Positions 33,888-44,935 of a DNA stretch of 64,000 bases are shown in pieces (position 1 is the first letter of the stretch; the number at the start of each line of letters is the position of its first letter). The notes under the pieces are model-generated. The model was not told the DNA's origin and did not search any database. It was given only the letters and a program-made list of their open reading frames with translations. A program made the translations under genes and the position numbers. The stretch spans positions 22,146 to 86,145 of the forward strand of contig JANBPU010000056.1 in assembly GCA_027575805.1 (NCBI GenBank). Reading direction: 5' to 3'. Origin of the DNA: Mycoemilia scoparia (lineage: Eukaryota > Kickxellomycota > Kickxellomycetes > Kickxellales > Kickxellaceae).

Positions 33888-35237
33888 TGCAGGGAAGGGC
33901 TAAAATGCAGACTGTGATAAAAGAATAGAGGGGGGATATACAAAGAGTGATGCTGAAGATAGAAATACAGATAAATGGTACAAGGGAGTTATGTGGTGTA
34001 GGGTTGCTTGGCACCAGTTGGAGCTAACAGTGAAAATGGTGAAAGCAATGAGCTATTGCTGAGACTAGGGGTCTCTCTCTGTCTACTTATATGTATGTGA
34101 CCTGGAGAAACAAAAGCAATCGCGCAAGAAAGCAAATGCAGAATGCAGACCGCAATAGCAGGAACTGGAAGTGTATATTTAAAATTAAAATGGATGACTA
34201 GAGGAGCTTGCAATAATGCGCTATACTAAAACCAATGGTTATAGTAGCGGGAATAACAGGAAAGGGAAGGCTGCCGAATAGAGAAACGATAAATAGCTGG
34301 TGGTAGTTATAGTAGCAGAAGTGGACCACGAGGTCTAATACAAGCACTAAGCAGCCAGTGAGTGGCTAGTAAAAAGGGAATGGGAAGATGGTAAAGATTA
34401 GGCCCAGCACACACCAAAGACAGTGTGATATGAGAATTATTTGTAGAGAGAAGCGCTGAGGAAGAGTCAATATGTACTCCCACTCTGGTTTTGTGTACAG
34501 GAAGATAAAAACAAGGTTTGTGAGCTGGAAAACAGCACAAAAATAGGAAGGACTTTATACTAGCAGGAATATAATAGGCCGATCCTTGTGAGGATGGTGT
34601 TTTGGTATTAAGGCAAAGAGATGAGCCTAAAGGCGATTACACAGTACAACAGCAAAGTCGATGCTTGAAAGGCTTTAGCAAAACAAGCAGTATATGGACC
34701 GTTTGGGAGAGGAAAGCGAGCTGAAACCCGCGTAGTTTGGCTATAGATGATGCAAAAGACACAAGCCAAAGAAAGCCTGGAAATAGTAAGAATGGCGCAA
34801 ATAACACACAGAAAGCGGCGGGTTGATAGGAATGCAAATCAAAAGGGCTACAAAGTTTAGTGGTGGCAGTAACAAGTGCGTACTGATGATGGCTGTTGCA
34901 GCAAAAGGAGCACTGAGTAATTGGAGCTCTAGTATAGGACAAAATGCTAGAATCAGAGGAAAGCACGGCTGAACTTTAAAAGCAGATAGCTCCTTGGGGG
35001 CCAGAGTAAAGACAGAGTCAATTTTATAACTGGATATTTACTATAAAGTATTAATGGGAGACAAAGAGACAAAGGCAGTTTAAAAGGTGTAAGCCTGATC
35101 AAAAGATATAATGATGCGCAGATAGAGAGGGCCGAGACAGAAATAGAAGCACTAAGCTGGTTGAAGCAATATGCGTGTACACACATGCACATATACTATG
35201 GAGAAAGCCGAATATTTAAAAGTCGAACCACGGCAGG

Positions 35238-35255
35238 AGCAGCAGCAGCAGCAGC
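35238..35255. repeat. (AGC)6 microsatellite
   Basis: Six tandem AGC units in non-coding sequence. Confidence 0.8.
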
Positions 35256-35784
35256 CACGACTGTCTGACTAGTTAGACCTGTTGCTCATATTGCATACTC
35301 ACAATCAAAGAAAGGGATTTCAGATCTATTCTTTACCTATCGGCGTATTCTTGGTAGGCACATCACTTCATACTGCTCATCGTCTTTGGCTACCACAGTT
35401 AGATTTATAATTTCCAAAATCTTCTGGGCAGGGCAAATGGTTTGTCCTAGAGAGATCATAGAGGGCCAGAATATGTTTCAATGAATAGCCCTGAAACCGG
35501 CACCAAGGCCATGCTTTTGCATTCTTGTTTGTGCTGCCACCAAACAGCAGGCCGCTTTCAGCCGGCCAAATGGCTGGGGCGCGATGGAAGAAGGGCCCAG
35601 GTCACCCAGCACAATTATCCTTCTTTCGCTCCGGCTGGGATCCAGTGGACATTGTTTCAATAATGCTGTGCATGTTTATATGACAGCTTCATGGCCATGT
35701 ATTAGCACATCCATTCAACCACGCCTGTGTCGAGAGCACTTTGCCCAAATGAGTGCATCTGTGCTTGTTCTCCCCGGCCATACT

Positions 35785-35907
35785 GTATGAACCATTATTT
35801 TTGAAGAGCCAATGTTTACTAGTAGGCCAGTTTCACCATGCATACTGACCAGCCTGTATTATTATTGATAGTATCAATTCAGCCCTTCAAAAACAATCGC
35901 CCGTATG
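35785..35907 (+). mobile_element. MITE-like element, family 1, copy C
   Basis: About 123 bases with degenerate inverted ends (TATGAACCATTATTTTTGAAG and CTTCAAAAACAATCGCCCGTA) and the family interior TTTACTAGTAGGCCAGTTTCA followed by CATACTGACCAGCC. Confidence 0.7.
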
Positions 35908-36731
35908 GCAACACCTCCTCAGAGTCTGATTGCTAGGCTTGTTTGGCTCATAATACGACTATAGTTGTGCCGAATGTTTTTACATCTTTGGGCCAATGGT
36001 CTCAATCTGCCCTATGGTTGACCAAGACCTCATGGACGCTACTCTCTGGCTCTTGAAAAGCAAAGGCTGTAATGCATTAGTGCTATTAGGAATACAGCGA
36101 GACCTGCTATACCAGCCGTATTGGCAAGTTGGTAATCATTTGAGGAATGTATGTTGGGCTTTCTGAATCCCAAATTCCCAAACCTGCATCCATACTGGCA
36201 GCAGAGTGCCTAATGACAATGCATTCCGAATGGCCAACTTCAAAACCAGTTGGGTTGGCTTGGACTTTACTGCACATGAATAGTCTGATGTGTCACCCCA
36301 TTTTGGTCATACCTGGCAACAGATTGCTTCAATCATTTTTATTATTGCTGCTATGGCTCAAGCCAAGAGGTAGTCCAGAGACAAAAAAGCTGTATAAAAA
36401 CTGCCTCTGTATACGTATTACGTATAAATCCATAAAAACAAAATGGCGAGCATACACCTCCAAAATCTATAATTACCAGCAGCTAAAGGAATACATTGCT
36501 GCTTCATATCAAATTCTACCAATATAGCCCTGACAAGAACAATAGGGCCTCTCTGTGTGGACTACTTGGCATTATTTCGAAAAAGTGAACGCGACAGCCT
36601 TGTATCTGCCCTTAAATGTCTTTCTGCCATACTGTTGGGCGACCCATGTAACATCTGAGCTGCCACAGGTTTCCTAAAATAGAAATGCGCTATGGGGATT
36701 TAAGCTCAAGGGCCGCGTGGGCCTAAGCCTT

Positions 36732-38014
36732 TTAAAGCAAGCCGCATCTGATGAGCTGATCGTGAAGCTGCAAGGCGGCCAGCGTTTTGACATCACTCGA
36801 GCTGCACCACAGCTGCTTCATTGGCACTAGTTGCAGGGATATCTGCTCGCCCTCCTCAGCTACTCCAAGACCTGTTTTGCCCGAAAGCCTTTCAATCTGC
36901 TCTGCGTCCATTTCCTTGACACTAGCAAATAGCCTTACAAACTCGTCGCATCCACCAGCCGATGGATACAGACCTCTGGCCTTCAATGTGGTGGCCGTAG
37001 GCTGTCCAGATTGATTGTGGCTTTCCATCAGGCCTGTGAGATCAACCATATCTGATTGCTGTATAGTTATACCTGTTTCTTCCTGGATTTCTGCTGCTGC
37101 TTTTCCCTCGAACTTGCTGTTGTCATCGAGCATTCCTGCTGGTAGCTCGGCCATACTAAGGCGCGCAATCGGGATGCGTGGCTGTACAGTCAGAACCGCA
37201 TAACCATCGTCATCTTCATACGAGGGAATGTATCCCGATTTCTCGATCCCCTTAGGCCGAACTATTAGCAGCACAGCCACTGACCCTCCTCTCTGGCCAT
37301 ACATATACACACACATATATATAAATATGGTTGATTTCAGCCTATTTTTCTATTCACTGGTGTCTGTGCCTGATAGTTGTGATTTTCAGCGGCACTCGTC
37401 ATCACAGTGAGCGGCAGAAGCTCATCTGCGTATATAAAAGTGCTTGGCGATTGATAATTTATCTGAATAATACTAACCATGAAAACCGAGCCTGGTATTG
37501 AAACCTGGCTTTTCTTCCATTTTCCATCAACATTCAAATTGACAAACCCAAGTTTATTATTGCGAAATAATACTAATGATGTTATCGTTATCCCATTGAT
37601 TTGTACAATATCAGCATCGTCATTGACATCAATATCAATATCAATATCATTCTTTGCTGTGGCTGATTTTATTTGGCTGTGGCGCCTTCTTTGTGACTCT
37701 AGCTCTCTATCAAGATCATTGCACCAATCTTTGAATGGATTGAGTCCTATTATCTGCTCTAAGCTGATATCTTTGGGTGGGGTGAACGAGGGGTCGAATT
37801 TTAGAGGCACGCGTGTATTGGACCTTTCTAAAAAGATGCTGTCAGCGTCCTTGTTGTGGTTCTTCATTGGAAATTTGGTAGCAAAGTAGACGACACCCGG
37901 TTGTTTGGTTCCAAGCTTTTCCAAACCTGGATGAGATCTGGCTCCAAAAGATTTCAATATGTGGCTTGGTGGCAATAAGAGTGATGTCCGAATGGCTTTT
38001 GGCCCCAGGTTCAT
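36732..38014 (-). CDS. Nudix hydrolase, NUDX14-like ADP-sugar diphosphatase family, with altered Nudix box
   Basis: Exons 38014-37478 and 37292-36732 join in phase (SVFM to RGGSVAVLLIV) to 365 residues. Text shared with plant NUDX14-type ADP-sugar diphosphatases includes FKDWCNDLDRELES, YAVLTVQPRIPI, ELPAGMLDD, DMVDLTGL, YPSAGGCDEF and LVPMKQLW. These enzymes split ADP-sugars into AMP and a sugar phosphate. The Nudix box reads GMLDDNSKFEGKAAAEIQEETGI. The metal-binding glutamates of the EExG part are present, but the usual Arg of the RE dyad is Ala. The first about 60 residues are Ser/Pro-rich and may be a mitochondrial presequence. Whether it is active with the Ala is uncertain. Confidence 0.82.
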
Positions 38015-38239
38015 AAATTACAATGAAGATGTATATTTAGTTTATTACAATAGTGATAGTATTATGATTGGAAGCAAGTGGTGTTGATGAGATGCTGTAA
38101 TGGAGTAAACGTATTACATCAGTGTTCTTAACATGGATGTTGAGAAAATACAGTATGGGATGGCAGTTTTGAAACCACAAATAAATATTACAAAATAGAT
38201 TGGCTAAAACAAAAACCATATAATAAGGAGTTGCTCTGG

Positions 38240-39074
38240 TTAGGCACATTCCCAGCAGAATACCCTTGTTTCCGAATGCTCATAACTAGTTGATTATACA
38301 AAAAAGCAAATAGAAATATCAGTTTTGCACCACCAACATGTGCTAAATAGACAAGATGTCAATGTGGGAGGATACTTACTTTAATACGGTGCATGTAGCA
38401 CAGTACCAGTGATTGCAGTTGGTGCACTGAGTGCAACAGAAGTTGCAAACCAGTGAATTGCAGTGATAGCAGGATATACAACTTCCATTTGACTTTTTGC
38501 ATTTGGTGCATTGCATACCACAGCTCAGACCACTTTTATGTCCGCCAAGAATGCGTGCTGCTGTTGGGCTTATAAAGGCTTCGTCTACTTCCTTGCCCTT
38601 GTATAGAGTCGATCCAAACTGTTGACCCGGTTTTTGCTGACATGACCCAGCCATGAGTGGTAATGGTGAATTAGCAGAGATACTAGCAAAAAGTGTGACT
38701 TGTTTTAGTTTTGGATCCGTCAATGGCATATCGGATGCTTGACAAAGTTGGCTTTCCTGGTTTGTGTCGTCTATTGTGTTTCCATTATATGGATTCAATG
38801 TATTTTGCACTAAAGGGCTATGGGTTGTTAATTTTTGAGCCTTTTCTTCATATGCAACATGTCTCTGGCCCAGCTTCATAAGCATTGTTGTTTTCCCTAT
38901 ATTAGTTAGTAAAATACAGATAGAATCGTCAACTACATTTAGTGGCAATTGCAAGCAAGCAGGTTGTCCCATAGCGTATTCTTATATCTTACTCCATGTC
39001 TCAAAGTTTGAACGATCTTGCTGGCATAGAGCCGCCTCAGGGTCGGCCTCACTAAGTCGTCGCTTTCCAGGCAT
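38240..39074 (-). CDS. Siva-like cysteine-rich zinc protein (three exons)
   Basis: Exons 39074-38993, 38896-38380 and 38285-38240 join in phase to 214 residues. The N-terminus MPGKRRLSEADPEAAL is followed by MKLGQRHVAYEEKAQKL, comparable to the N-terminal helix of Siva. The C-terminal third is a cysteine array of repeated CxxC pairs (CTKCKK, CISCYHC, CNFCC, CTNC, CATC) that continues across the last intron into NYEHSETRVFCWECA, as Siva ends in a Tyr-containing stretch and a final CxxC. In animals Siva is a zinc-binding, apoptosis-linked adaptor. Its role in a fungus is unknown. The assignment rests on the spacing of cysteines and overall layout, so another zinc-ribbon family is possible. Confidence 0.6.
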
Positions 39075-39434
39075 ACTGGTTTTTTAAAAATGGATGTTCC
39101 TGTGGAAAGAAATAAGAAATAAATTTGCTAAAAAGCAAGGTCAGAACCACTTTTCCTTTTTAAATGCTTGCTTTTTGTCTGTGTTGATCGCCAAACAACC
39201 ACGGTTTTTATGGTATCACCAAAAAGGCGCTTTTGATCAAAAGCTTGATCACAGGCCTCCATGCTTCAAATTCAAGATGACAATGCGAATACAAAAAACA
39301 AAATAACATGATTCTGGGTGTTTTGAATTATCGAAATTCATTGTTGTGCTTGTTTTAAGTCTTGTCTCTCCTCCTTTTTATGTACATATCCATCTCATAT
39401 AAAAGTATCAAGCAAGAGTACCCCAATTAATTGG

Positions 39435-39441
<7 letters not shown>

Positions 39442-39466
<25 letters not shown>

Positions 39467-39467
39467 T
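39442..39467. repeat. (TA)n microsatellite upstream of POL3
   Basis: About 13 TA units ending some 70 bases before the POL3 start codon. It could serve as a TATA-rich core promoter, though no single TATA box can be picked out. Confidence 0.7.
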
Positions 39468-39536
39468 CACTTGTATACTTCTCTGTGTTTTAAGACTCCA
39501 TAGCCCGTAAAATATACACATACACACATTGACATA

Positions 39537-42500
39537 ATGGTCGAAAAGAGAAAGGCCGCTGACAATGTATCTTCAACTGAAGCAGCTTCGAAGGGCAGCA
39601 AGCTGGAAAACAAGAGCAGCTCCTCTGGTGCTGCCAATGGCGCTTCGAAACGTATAAAGGCACATGGCGTACAAAAGGGTGCAGTACAGTCTTTTTTTGC
39701 TCCTAGAAAGTCGAGTGCCAAATCTGATAGCAAGCCAAAAGATGAGAAGCCCAAGGTACAGATAAAGACAGAGAATCCCGAATCGTCTGAAATCAAACCA
39801 AAACCGCTTGATGATGATAAGGACAGCCAAAATGGCAAAATTTTCGAGAATACAGATAAAAAGGATAAAGTACATGTTGCGACTGAGCAAAAAGCACAAA
39901 AGCAGTCTCCGCAGTCTTCTATGGATATTGAGGAGGATGGTGGTGAAGAAGAAAAGTCAGCTACTAAAGGCGAGGGCAGCAACGGTATCTACATCAAACC
40001 AGAGCCTGGCATAGAAAAAGCTACAACGGTTAAGGCCGAAAGCACCATAAAGAATTTCCCCAAAGTGGAGATAAGAGCACCAGTCAAGCCATCTATCAAA
40101 GACGAAAAGGTTGCACCCCCCACGCCAAAAAAGATCATCAACCGGGCCAGTATGTTGAAGAGAGAAAAGTCCTCTTTTCAAGAAGAGCTTGAGGAGATGG
40201 AGGCAAGAGTTCCCGAGGCCAAGGCAGCAAAGGAATTGTGGTCCAGAAATCCCATTCCCGACTTTGATCCCGAAAAAGATCCACTCATTTTCCAGCAAAT
40301 GGAGATAGATGAGTACGTTGATATTAGTTCTAACTCTTTGGCTGTCAGGTTATACGGAGTAACACAGAATGGCAATAGTGTTACTTGCTTTGTTCATGGG
40401 TTCTATCCCTACTTTTATGTTCCAGCACCTCCTCAGTTTGATGAGGACAGAATCCCAGAGCTGATAAAGGTGCTGAATGCCCAAATCGCATCTGAAAATA
40501 GAGCTAGAGGCGAAAGGAGTGCTGTTGTGAACATAACTATAGTGATGAAGGAAAGCATCTACGGTTACCATGGCGGAAAGAAGCTCCCATTCTTTAAAAT
40601 TGAAATGAGAGGGCCTAGTCTCATTAGCATCGGGCGCTCAGTTTTTACTGAGAAGGGAGTAGACGTTCCTGGGGTTGGACACTATGTTTCCCAAGCATTT
40701 GAGAGCAATATAGAGTATACCTTGAGATTTATGATTGATCATAAAGTTGTTGGTGCAAATTGGGTTGAGTTGCCTGCTGGAAAGTATAGTAAACGACTTA
40801 ATACAACATCCAGGGCTCAGATCGAAGTCCAAGTATACCACAAGGACCTGATCAGCCACGATCCTGCTACCCAGGAATGGTCGCATGTTGCCCCGCTCCG
40901 CATTTTGAGTTTCGATATAGAGTGTGCTGGTCGCAAGGGTATCTTCCCGGAACCAAAGGTCGATCCAGTCATTCAGATTGCAAACATGGTAACGATACAC
41001 GGTTCCAACAAGCCTTTCATTCGAAACATCTTTACCCTCAATACTTGTGCTCCAATCATAGGCTCCCAGATACTATCATACTCGACTGAGCAGGAATTGC
41101 TTCGTGGATGGAAGGAGTTCTTGCTAATGGTGGATCCAGACATTGTTATTGGTTATAACACTACCAATTTTGATTTCCCATATCTAATCGAGCGAGCTGA
41201 GGCGCTGGGTGTTAATGATTTCCCATATCTTGGACGACTAAGTCATGTAAAGTCTGTCTTGAAGGAGAGTAGGTTTTCGAGTAAGGCCTATGGTACCAGA
41301 GAGGACAAGGTTCTCAACATGGAAGGGAGAGTTCAGTTTGACATCCTGCAAGCCATGAGGCGAGATTACAAGCTTAGATCCTTCTCTCTCAATGCTGTTT
41401 CCGCACACTTCCTTGGTGAGCAGAAAGAGGATGTACCCCATTCTATCATTACTGACCTACAAAATGGTACCGACGAAACCAGACGTCGTTTGGCAGTATA
41501 TTGTCTGAAGGATGCATACCTGCCCCAGAGGTTGGCCGATAAACTGATGCTCCTGGTAAACTATATGGAGATGGCTCGTGTGACTGGTGTCCCATTCAAC
41601 TATCTCTTATCACGCGGACAACAGATCAAGGTTGTGTCTCAACTTTACCGCAAGGCCATAGAGCAGGACCTGGTCATTCCTGTCATGGAACGAGGGGCAG
41701 CTGGAGGCAGCGACGAGCAGTATGAGGGAGCCACAGTTATAGAGCCTAAGCGTGGATTCTACAACGTACCTATTGCCACTCTTGACTTTGCATCGCTGTA
41801 TCCCTCCATCATGATGGCACACAATCTTTGCTACACCACCCTGTTAACCAAGCAGATTGCCGAGCAGCTAAAGTTAGTAAAGGAGGTTGATTACGAAGTA
41901 ACCCCGGCCGGAGATATGTTTGTTAAAGCAGAAAGGCGTAAAGGCCTGCTCCCACAGGTTTTGCAGGAGCTTTTGTCGGCCCGTAAAAAGGCAAAGGCAG
42001 ACATGAAGAAAGAAACAGATCCATTTAAGGTACAAGTGCTCAACGGTCGCCAGCTGGCCCTAAAGATCTCGGCCAACTCTGTGTACGGTTTTACTGGTGC
42101 GACAGTCGGACGCCTTCCTTGTTTGCAAATCTCTGCTTCCGTAACAGCCTATGGTCGAGAAATGATTGAGGCGACCAAAAAGACCGTTGAAAACCACTAT
42201 TGTAAAGCAAACGGCTATGAGCATGACGCCGAAGTTATTTACGGTGATACCGATTCAGTTATGGTTCGCTTTGGGACACCAATTCTTGAGGAATCGATGA
42301 AGCTAGGAACTGAAGCTGCTGGCTTTGTATCAAATATATTCGTAAAGCCCATCAAGCTTGAATTTGAAAAGGTATATTTCCCGTATCTGCTTATCAACAA
42401 AAAGAGGTATGCTGGTCTTTACTGGACCAGACCAGAAAAGTATGATAAGCTAGATACCAAGGGCCTTGAGACCGTGCGTCGTGACAACTGTCCCTTGGTT

Positions 42501-43289
42501 CCAACGGTGGTTGAGACATGTCTCCGTAAGATGCTTATTGATAACGATGTTGACGGGGCCGTTAAATATGCAAAGGAAACGATAGCTAATCTGCTGCAAA
42601 ACAAGGTTGATCTGTCCCAGCTTATTATCACCAAGCAGCTATCACGAACAGATTACTCGAATAAGCAAGCCCACGTTGAGTTGGCAGAGCGTATGCGGAG
42701 GCGTGATGCTGGATCAGCACCACAGCTGGGAGATCGCGTTCCGTATGTTATTATCAAGGCAGCTAGGGGCACACCAGCATATGAACGTGCCGAAGATCCT
42801 ATATACGTCCTGGAAAACAATATCCCTATTGACACACATCATTATTTGAGCAATCAGTTGACCAACCCATTGCAGCGAATCTTTGAACCCATTCTCGGTA
42901 ACAAGATCGAGTCCTTATTTGCTGGTGACCACACCCGTTCTATACAAATGAATGCTCCCACAAAGGGTGGGTTGATGAATTTCGTTGTCAAGACCAAGAC
43001 ATGCCTGGGCTGTAAGACACCGCTACCTAAAGCCAGCCAAGACCAACCAGTATGTAAGCATTGCAAGCCAAAACTACCTCAGATCTATCTTCGTAACAAA
43101 GACACAATGAACGCCTTTGAGTCCCAGTTTGCTAAGCTGTGGACCCAATGCCAACGCTGCCAGGGTTCTCTGCATAACGATGTTATATGCGGCAACCGCG
43201 ACTGCCCAATTTTCTACATGCGCAAGAAGGTTCAAAAGGATTGTAACGAGCAAGCCCAAGTAATGGAGCGGTTTGACTGCAGCTGGTGA
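39537..43289 (+). CDS. POL3: DNA polymerase delta catalytic subunit
   Basis: Single-exon gene of 1250 residues, about 150 longer than yeast and human homologues because of a charged N-terminal extension. The extension holds AVQSFFAPRK near residue 45, resembling a PCNA-binding box with a Lys in place of the first Gln. The 3'-5' exonuclease has SFDIECAG near residue 458, YNTTNFDFPYL and YCLKDAYLP. The polymerase has DFASLYPSIM near 748, KISANSVYGFTG and YGDTDSVMV near 901. The C-terminus carries both cysteine modules: CLGC...CKHC near 1155 and CQRC...CGNRDC near 1204, the second of which binds an iron-sulfur cluster in yeast. It synthesises mainly the lagging strand in complex with PCNA. Confidence 0.97.
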   Translation: MVEKRKAADNVSSTEAASKGSKLENKSSSSGAANGASKRIKAHGVQKGAVQSFFAPRKSSAKSDSKPKDEKPKVQIKTENPESSEIKPKPLDDDKDSQNGKIFENTDKKDKVHVATEQKAQKQSPQSSMDIEEDGGEEEKSATKGEGSNGIYIKPEPGIEKATTVKAESTIKNFPKVEIRAPVKPSIKDEKVAPPTPKKIINRASMLKREKSSFQEELEEMEARVPEAKAAKELWSRNPIPDFDPEKDPLIFQQMEIDEYVDISSNSLAVRLYGVTQNGNSVTCFVHGFYPYFYVPAPPQFDEDRIPELIKVLNAQIASENRARGERSAVVNITIVMKESIYGYHGGKKLPFFKIEMRGPSLISIGRSVFTEKGVDVPGVGHYVSQAFESNIEYTLRFMIDHKVVGANWVELPAGKYSKRLNTTSRAQIEVQVYHKDLISHDPATQEWSHVAPLRILSFDIECAGRKGIFPEPKVDPVIQIANMVTIHGSNKPFIRNIFTLNTCAPIIGSQILSYSTEQELLRGWKEFLLMVDPDIVIGYNTTNFDFPYLIERAEALGVNDFPYLGRLSHVKSVLKESRFSSKAYGTREDKVLNMEGRVQFDILQAMRRDYKLRSFSLNAVSAHFLGEQKEDVPHSIITDLQNGTDETRRRLAVYCLKDAYLPQRLADKLMLLVNYMEMARVTGVPFNYLLSRGQQIKVVSQLYRKAIEQDLVIPVMERGAAGGSDEQYEGATVIEPKRGFYNVPIATLDFASLYPSIMMAHNLCYTTLLTKQIAEQLKLVKEVDYEVTPAGDMFVKAERRKGLLPQVLQELLSARKKAKADMKKETDPFKVQVLNGRQLALKISANSVYGFTGATVGRLPCLQISASVTAYGREMIEATKKTVENHYCKANGYEHDAEVIYGDTDSVMVRFGTPILEESMKLGTEAAGFVSNIFVKPIKLEFEKVYFPYLLINKKRYAGLYWTRPEKYDKLDTKGLETVRRDNCPLVPTVVETCLRKMLIDNDVDGAVKYAKETIANLLQNKVDLSQLIITKQLSRTDYSNKQAHVELAERMRRRDAGSAPQLGDRVPYVIIKAARGTPAYERAEDPIYVLENNIPIDTHHYLSNQLTNPLQRIFEPILGNKIESLFAGDHTRSIQMNAPTKGGLMNFVVKTKTCLGCKTPLPKASQDQPVCKHCKPKLPQIYLRNKDTMNAFESQFAKLWTQCQRCQGSLHNDVICGNRDCPIFYMRKKVQKDCNEQAQVMERFDCSW

Positions 43290-43450
43290 TTCCTTATCTT
43301 TATGTTTACATTTACACATCTCTATTATATACTATTATCATTGTCAATACTAATAGTGCCAATACCATTTTTAATTTGAAATGTTGATGAATGTCCAAGG
43401 AAGTGCTCTATGTTGAATACTTTGCGCTTAAAATATTACTGCTACTATTG

Positions 43451-44013
43451 TTACTGGGAACTGCTGGGCTGAGCAGGGCTTGATGTCGGGGCTGCTTGTA
43501 CGGTTTCCTTTGCGACCTGTTTGGAGACCGATCCGCTTGGAGGGCTGTTTACCTCGCCAGTTTCTAGCCCTTTCTTTTCCAAGTTTTTCAATGTGTTTTC
43601 ACGGATCAATTCAGTTCTCATTTGTTTTCTTTCCCTAATCGCTTCGCGTTCAGCCTGTACATATGCGAGTCTTCGTTCATTCAAAACTGTTCTGATTCTC
43701 GCCATTGATTTTTTGCACTATAGTCAAATGGAAGAATCATCATTAGCATATTGATTATAGGTTGAAAAAGAGTATAATTATGCTCGATATTTGTAGCAAT
43801 AAAATACCCTAGTAAATTACTTACTTTAACGACCCTGGCTGTATTGGAAAAGAATTGCCTGGAAATATTAAGACGACCGGCTTCTTCATTTTGGCTAGCC
43901 AAGAGGTTGCGTTCTTTTAAGAGAACATACCACAATTTTTGTAGATCTTCCCAGCTTTTATTGCGTAGTTCACTAGCTCTCCATGCACGGCCTAAGAATA
44001 ATTCGATGTTTTG

Positions 44014-44046
<33 letters not shown>

Positions 44047-44273
44047 TTTGTTGATACTTGAATATGAATTGTAGGGTGGTCTAGTGGAATTATAATCAAC
44101 AGTTTTAAAGAAAGGCGGTCTTCTGAAATATATACTGTACCTGTTTGTGGTTGCTCCTTTGGTAGCGATACTCCATTTTCAAAAAAATCCTCAAAACCTC
44201 GTGGTTTGAATCCGACATTGACGGTTCTACGGGTTGTTAATGTGCGAGCGACCGCTGTGAATCTACCAAACAT
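43451..44273 (-). CDS. MRPL4: mitochondrial large-subunit ribosomal protein uL29m (MRPL4/MRPL47)
   Basis: Exons 44273-44141, 43991-43825 and 43717-43451 join in phase to 188 residues. The start ([22 protein letters not shown]) is an Arg-rich mitochondrial presequence. It is followed by the family signature [11 protein letters not shown], then across intron 1 [29 protein letters not shown], and across intron 2 [16 protein letters not shown]. The C-terminal extension is Ser/Pro-rich. The protein belongs to the polypeptide-exit side of the mitochondrial ribosome. Intron 1 contains a TA microsatellite. Confidence 0.92.
44016..44044. repeat. (TA)n microsatellite inside intron 1 of the uL29m gene
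   Basis: About 14 TA units between the donor at 44140 and the acceptor at 43992. It is likely length-variable between strains. Confidence 0.8.
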
Positions 44274-44672
44274 TATATTTTTTATTCGCTAGTACTTTCG
44301 GTAGTTTACAGTCTCACGGTGTATATTTAAATATATTAAATTTTAAGATTGGAACAAACTGTTAAAGTGAAATTAAAGACGACCAACTAACAATGTGCTA
44401 ATATTTTTACTCTGATAGTGATAATAATATTATTCCCTATTTGATTGATCCAAATTTAATTAAATGGATGGCGCTACATAAAAGCAAACAAGTAAAGATA
44501 GATCGGTATAACCGTAAATTTTTAGCCATAACTCTATCAACCACTGATTGGCATTTTATAGATTATTCTAGTTCTATTCTAAAGGATGCACTCTATCGAG
44601 TATTTAAAATGCGGGCCAACTGTACTGCCTACATGTTAACGATTATCTCAATTAGCCTAATGGCCAGTATAT

Positions 44673-44749
44673 AGATTATACTATGCTATAAAGAGCAACT
44701 ACTCACATTTTAAATGTGCGTAGGTACTCTTTTTAGCATTGCATAATCT
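44673..44749. repeat. long near-perfect palindrome (38-base arms, 1-base loop)
   Basis: The left arm begins AGATTAT and ends CACATTT at 44710. The reverse complement of 44712-44749 matches it at 32 of 38 positions, leaving a single T between the arms. It could form a long hairpin and may be a foldback element. Confidence 0.8.
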
Positions 44750-44811
44750 AAAGAATAGATTTGCACATGCCCCAGCTAGGCAGTCAATGCCTAGCCAGTC
44801 CCACAATCCCA

Positions 44812-44935
44812 ACCATAAGAAGCGCTCAAAAGAGCACCACTTTGATATCCCTCAACCGAGCCAAAGATCCACAAACCCTTCTATGAGAAGTGCTCAAAGG
44901 TGCACGACTTTAATATCCCCCATCCGAACCAGTGT
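44812..44935 (+). pseudogene. decayed coding sequence with tandem peptide repeat
   Basis: Two adjacent units about 70 bases apart read KRSKEHHFDIPQPSQ (from about 44818) and KCSKVHDFNIPHPNQ (from about 44887), but in different frames. The peptide-level likeness with a frame change between units indicates a formerly coding tandem repeat that has since frameshifted. The flanking frames are Ser/Pro/Gln-rich. The original family is not recognised. Confidence 0.35.

Larger units (their letters stand above)
33888..36731. other. 2.8 kb gap upstream of the TAF14-like gene
   Basis: This holds the promoter and probably a long 5' leader of the TAF14-like gene. The minus strand from 33900 to 35200 is pyrimidine-rich and gives several short Ser/Leu/Phe-rich open frames that I do not regard as genes. 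There is an (AGC)6 microsatellite at 35238-35255 and a family-1 MITE at 35785-35907. From 35480 to 36550 short frames without motifs suggest decayed sequence. Confidence 0.45.

Noticed and set aside
39467..39982. 171-residue minus-strand open frame, Ser/Phe-rich
   Set aside because: Antisense to the Lys/Glu-rich N-terminus of Pol delta.
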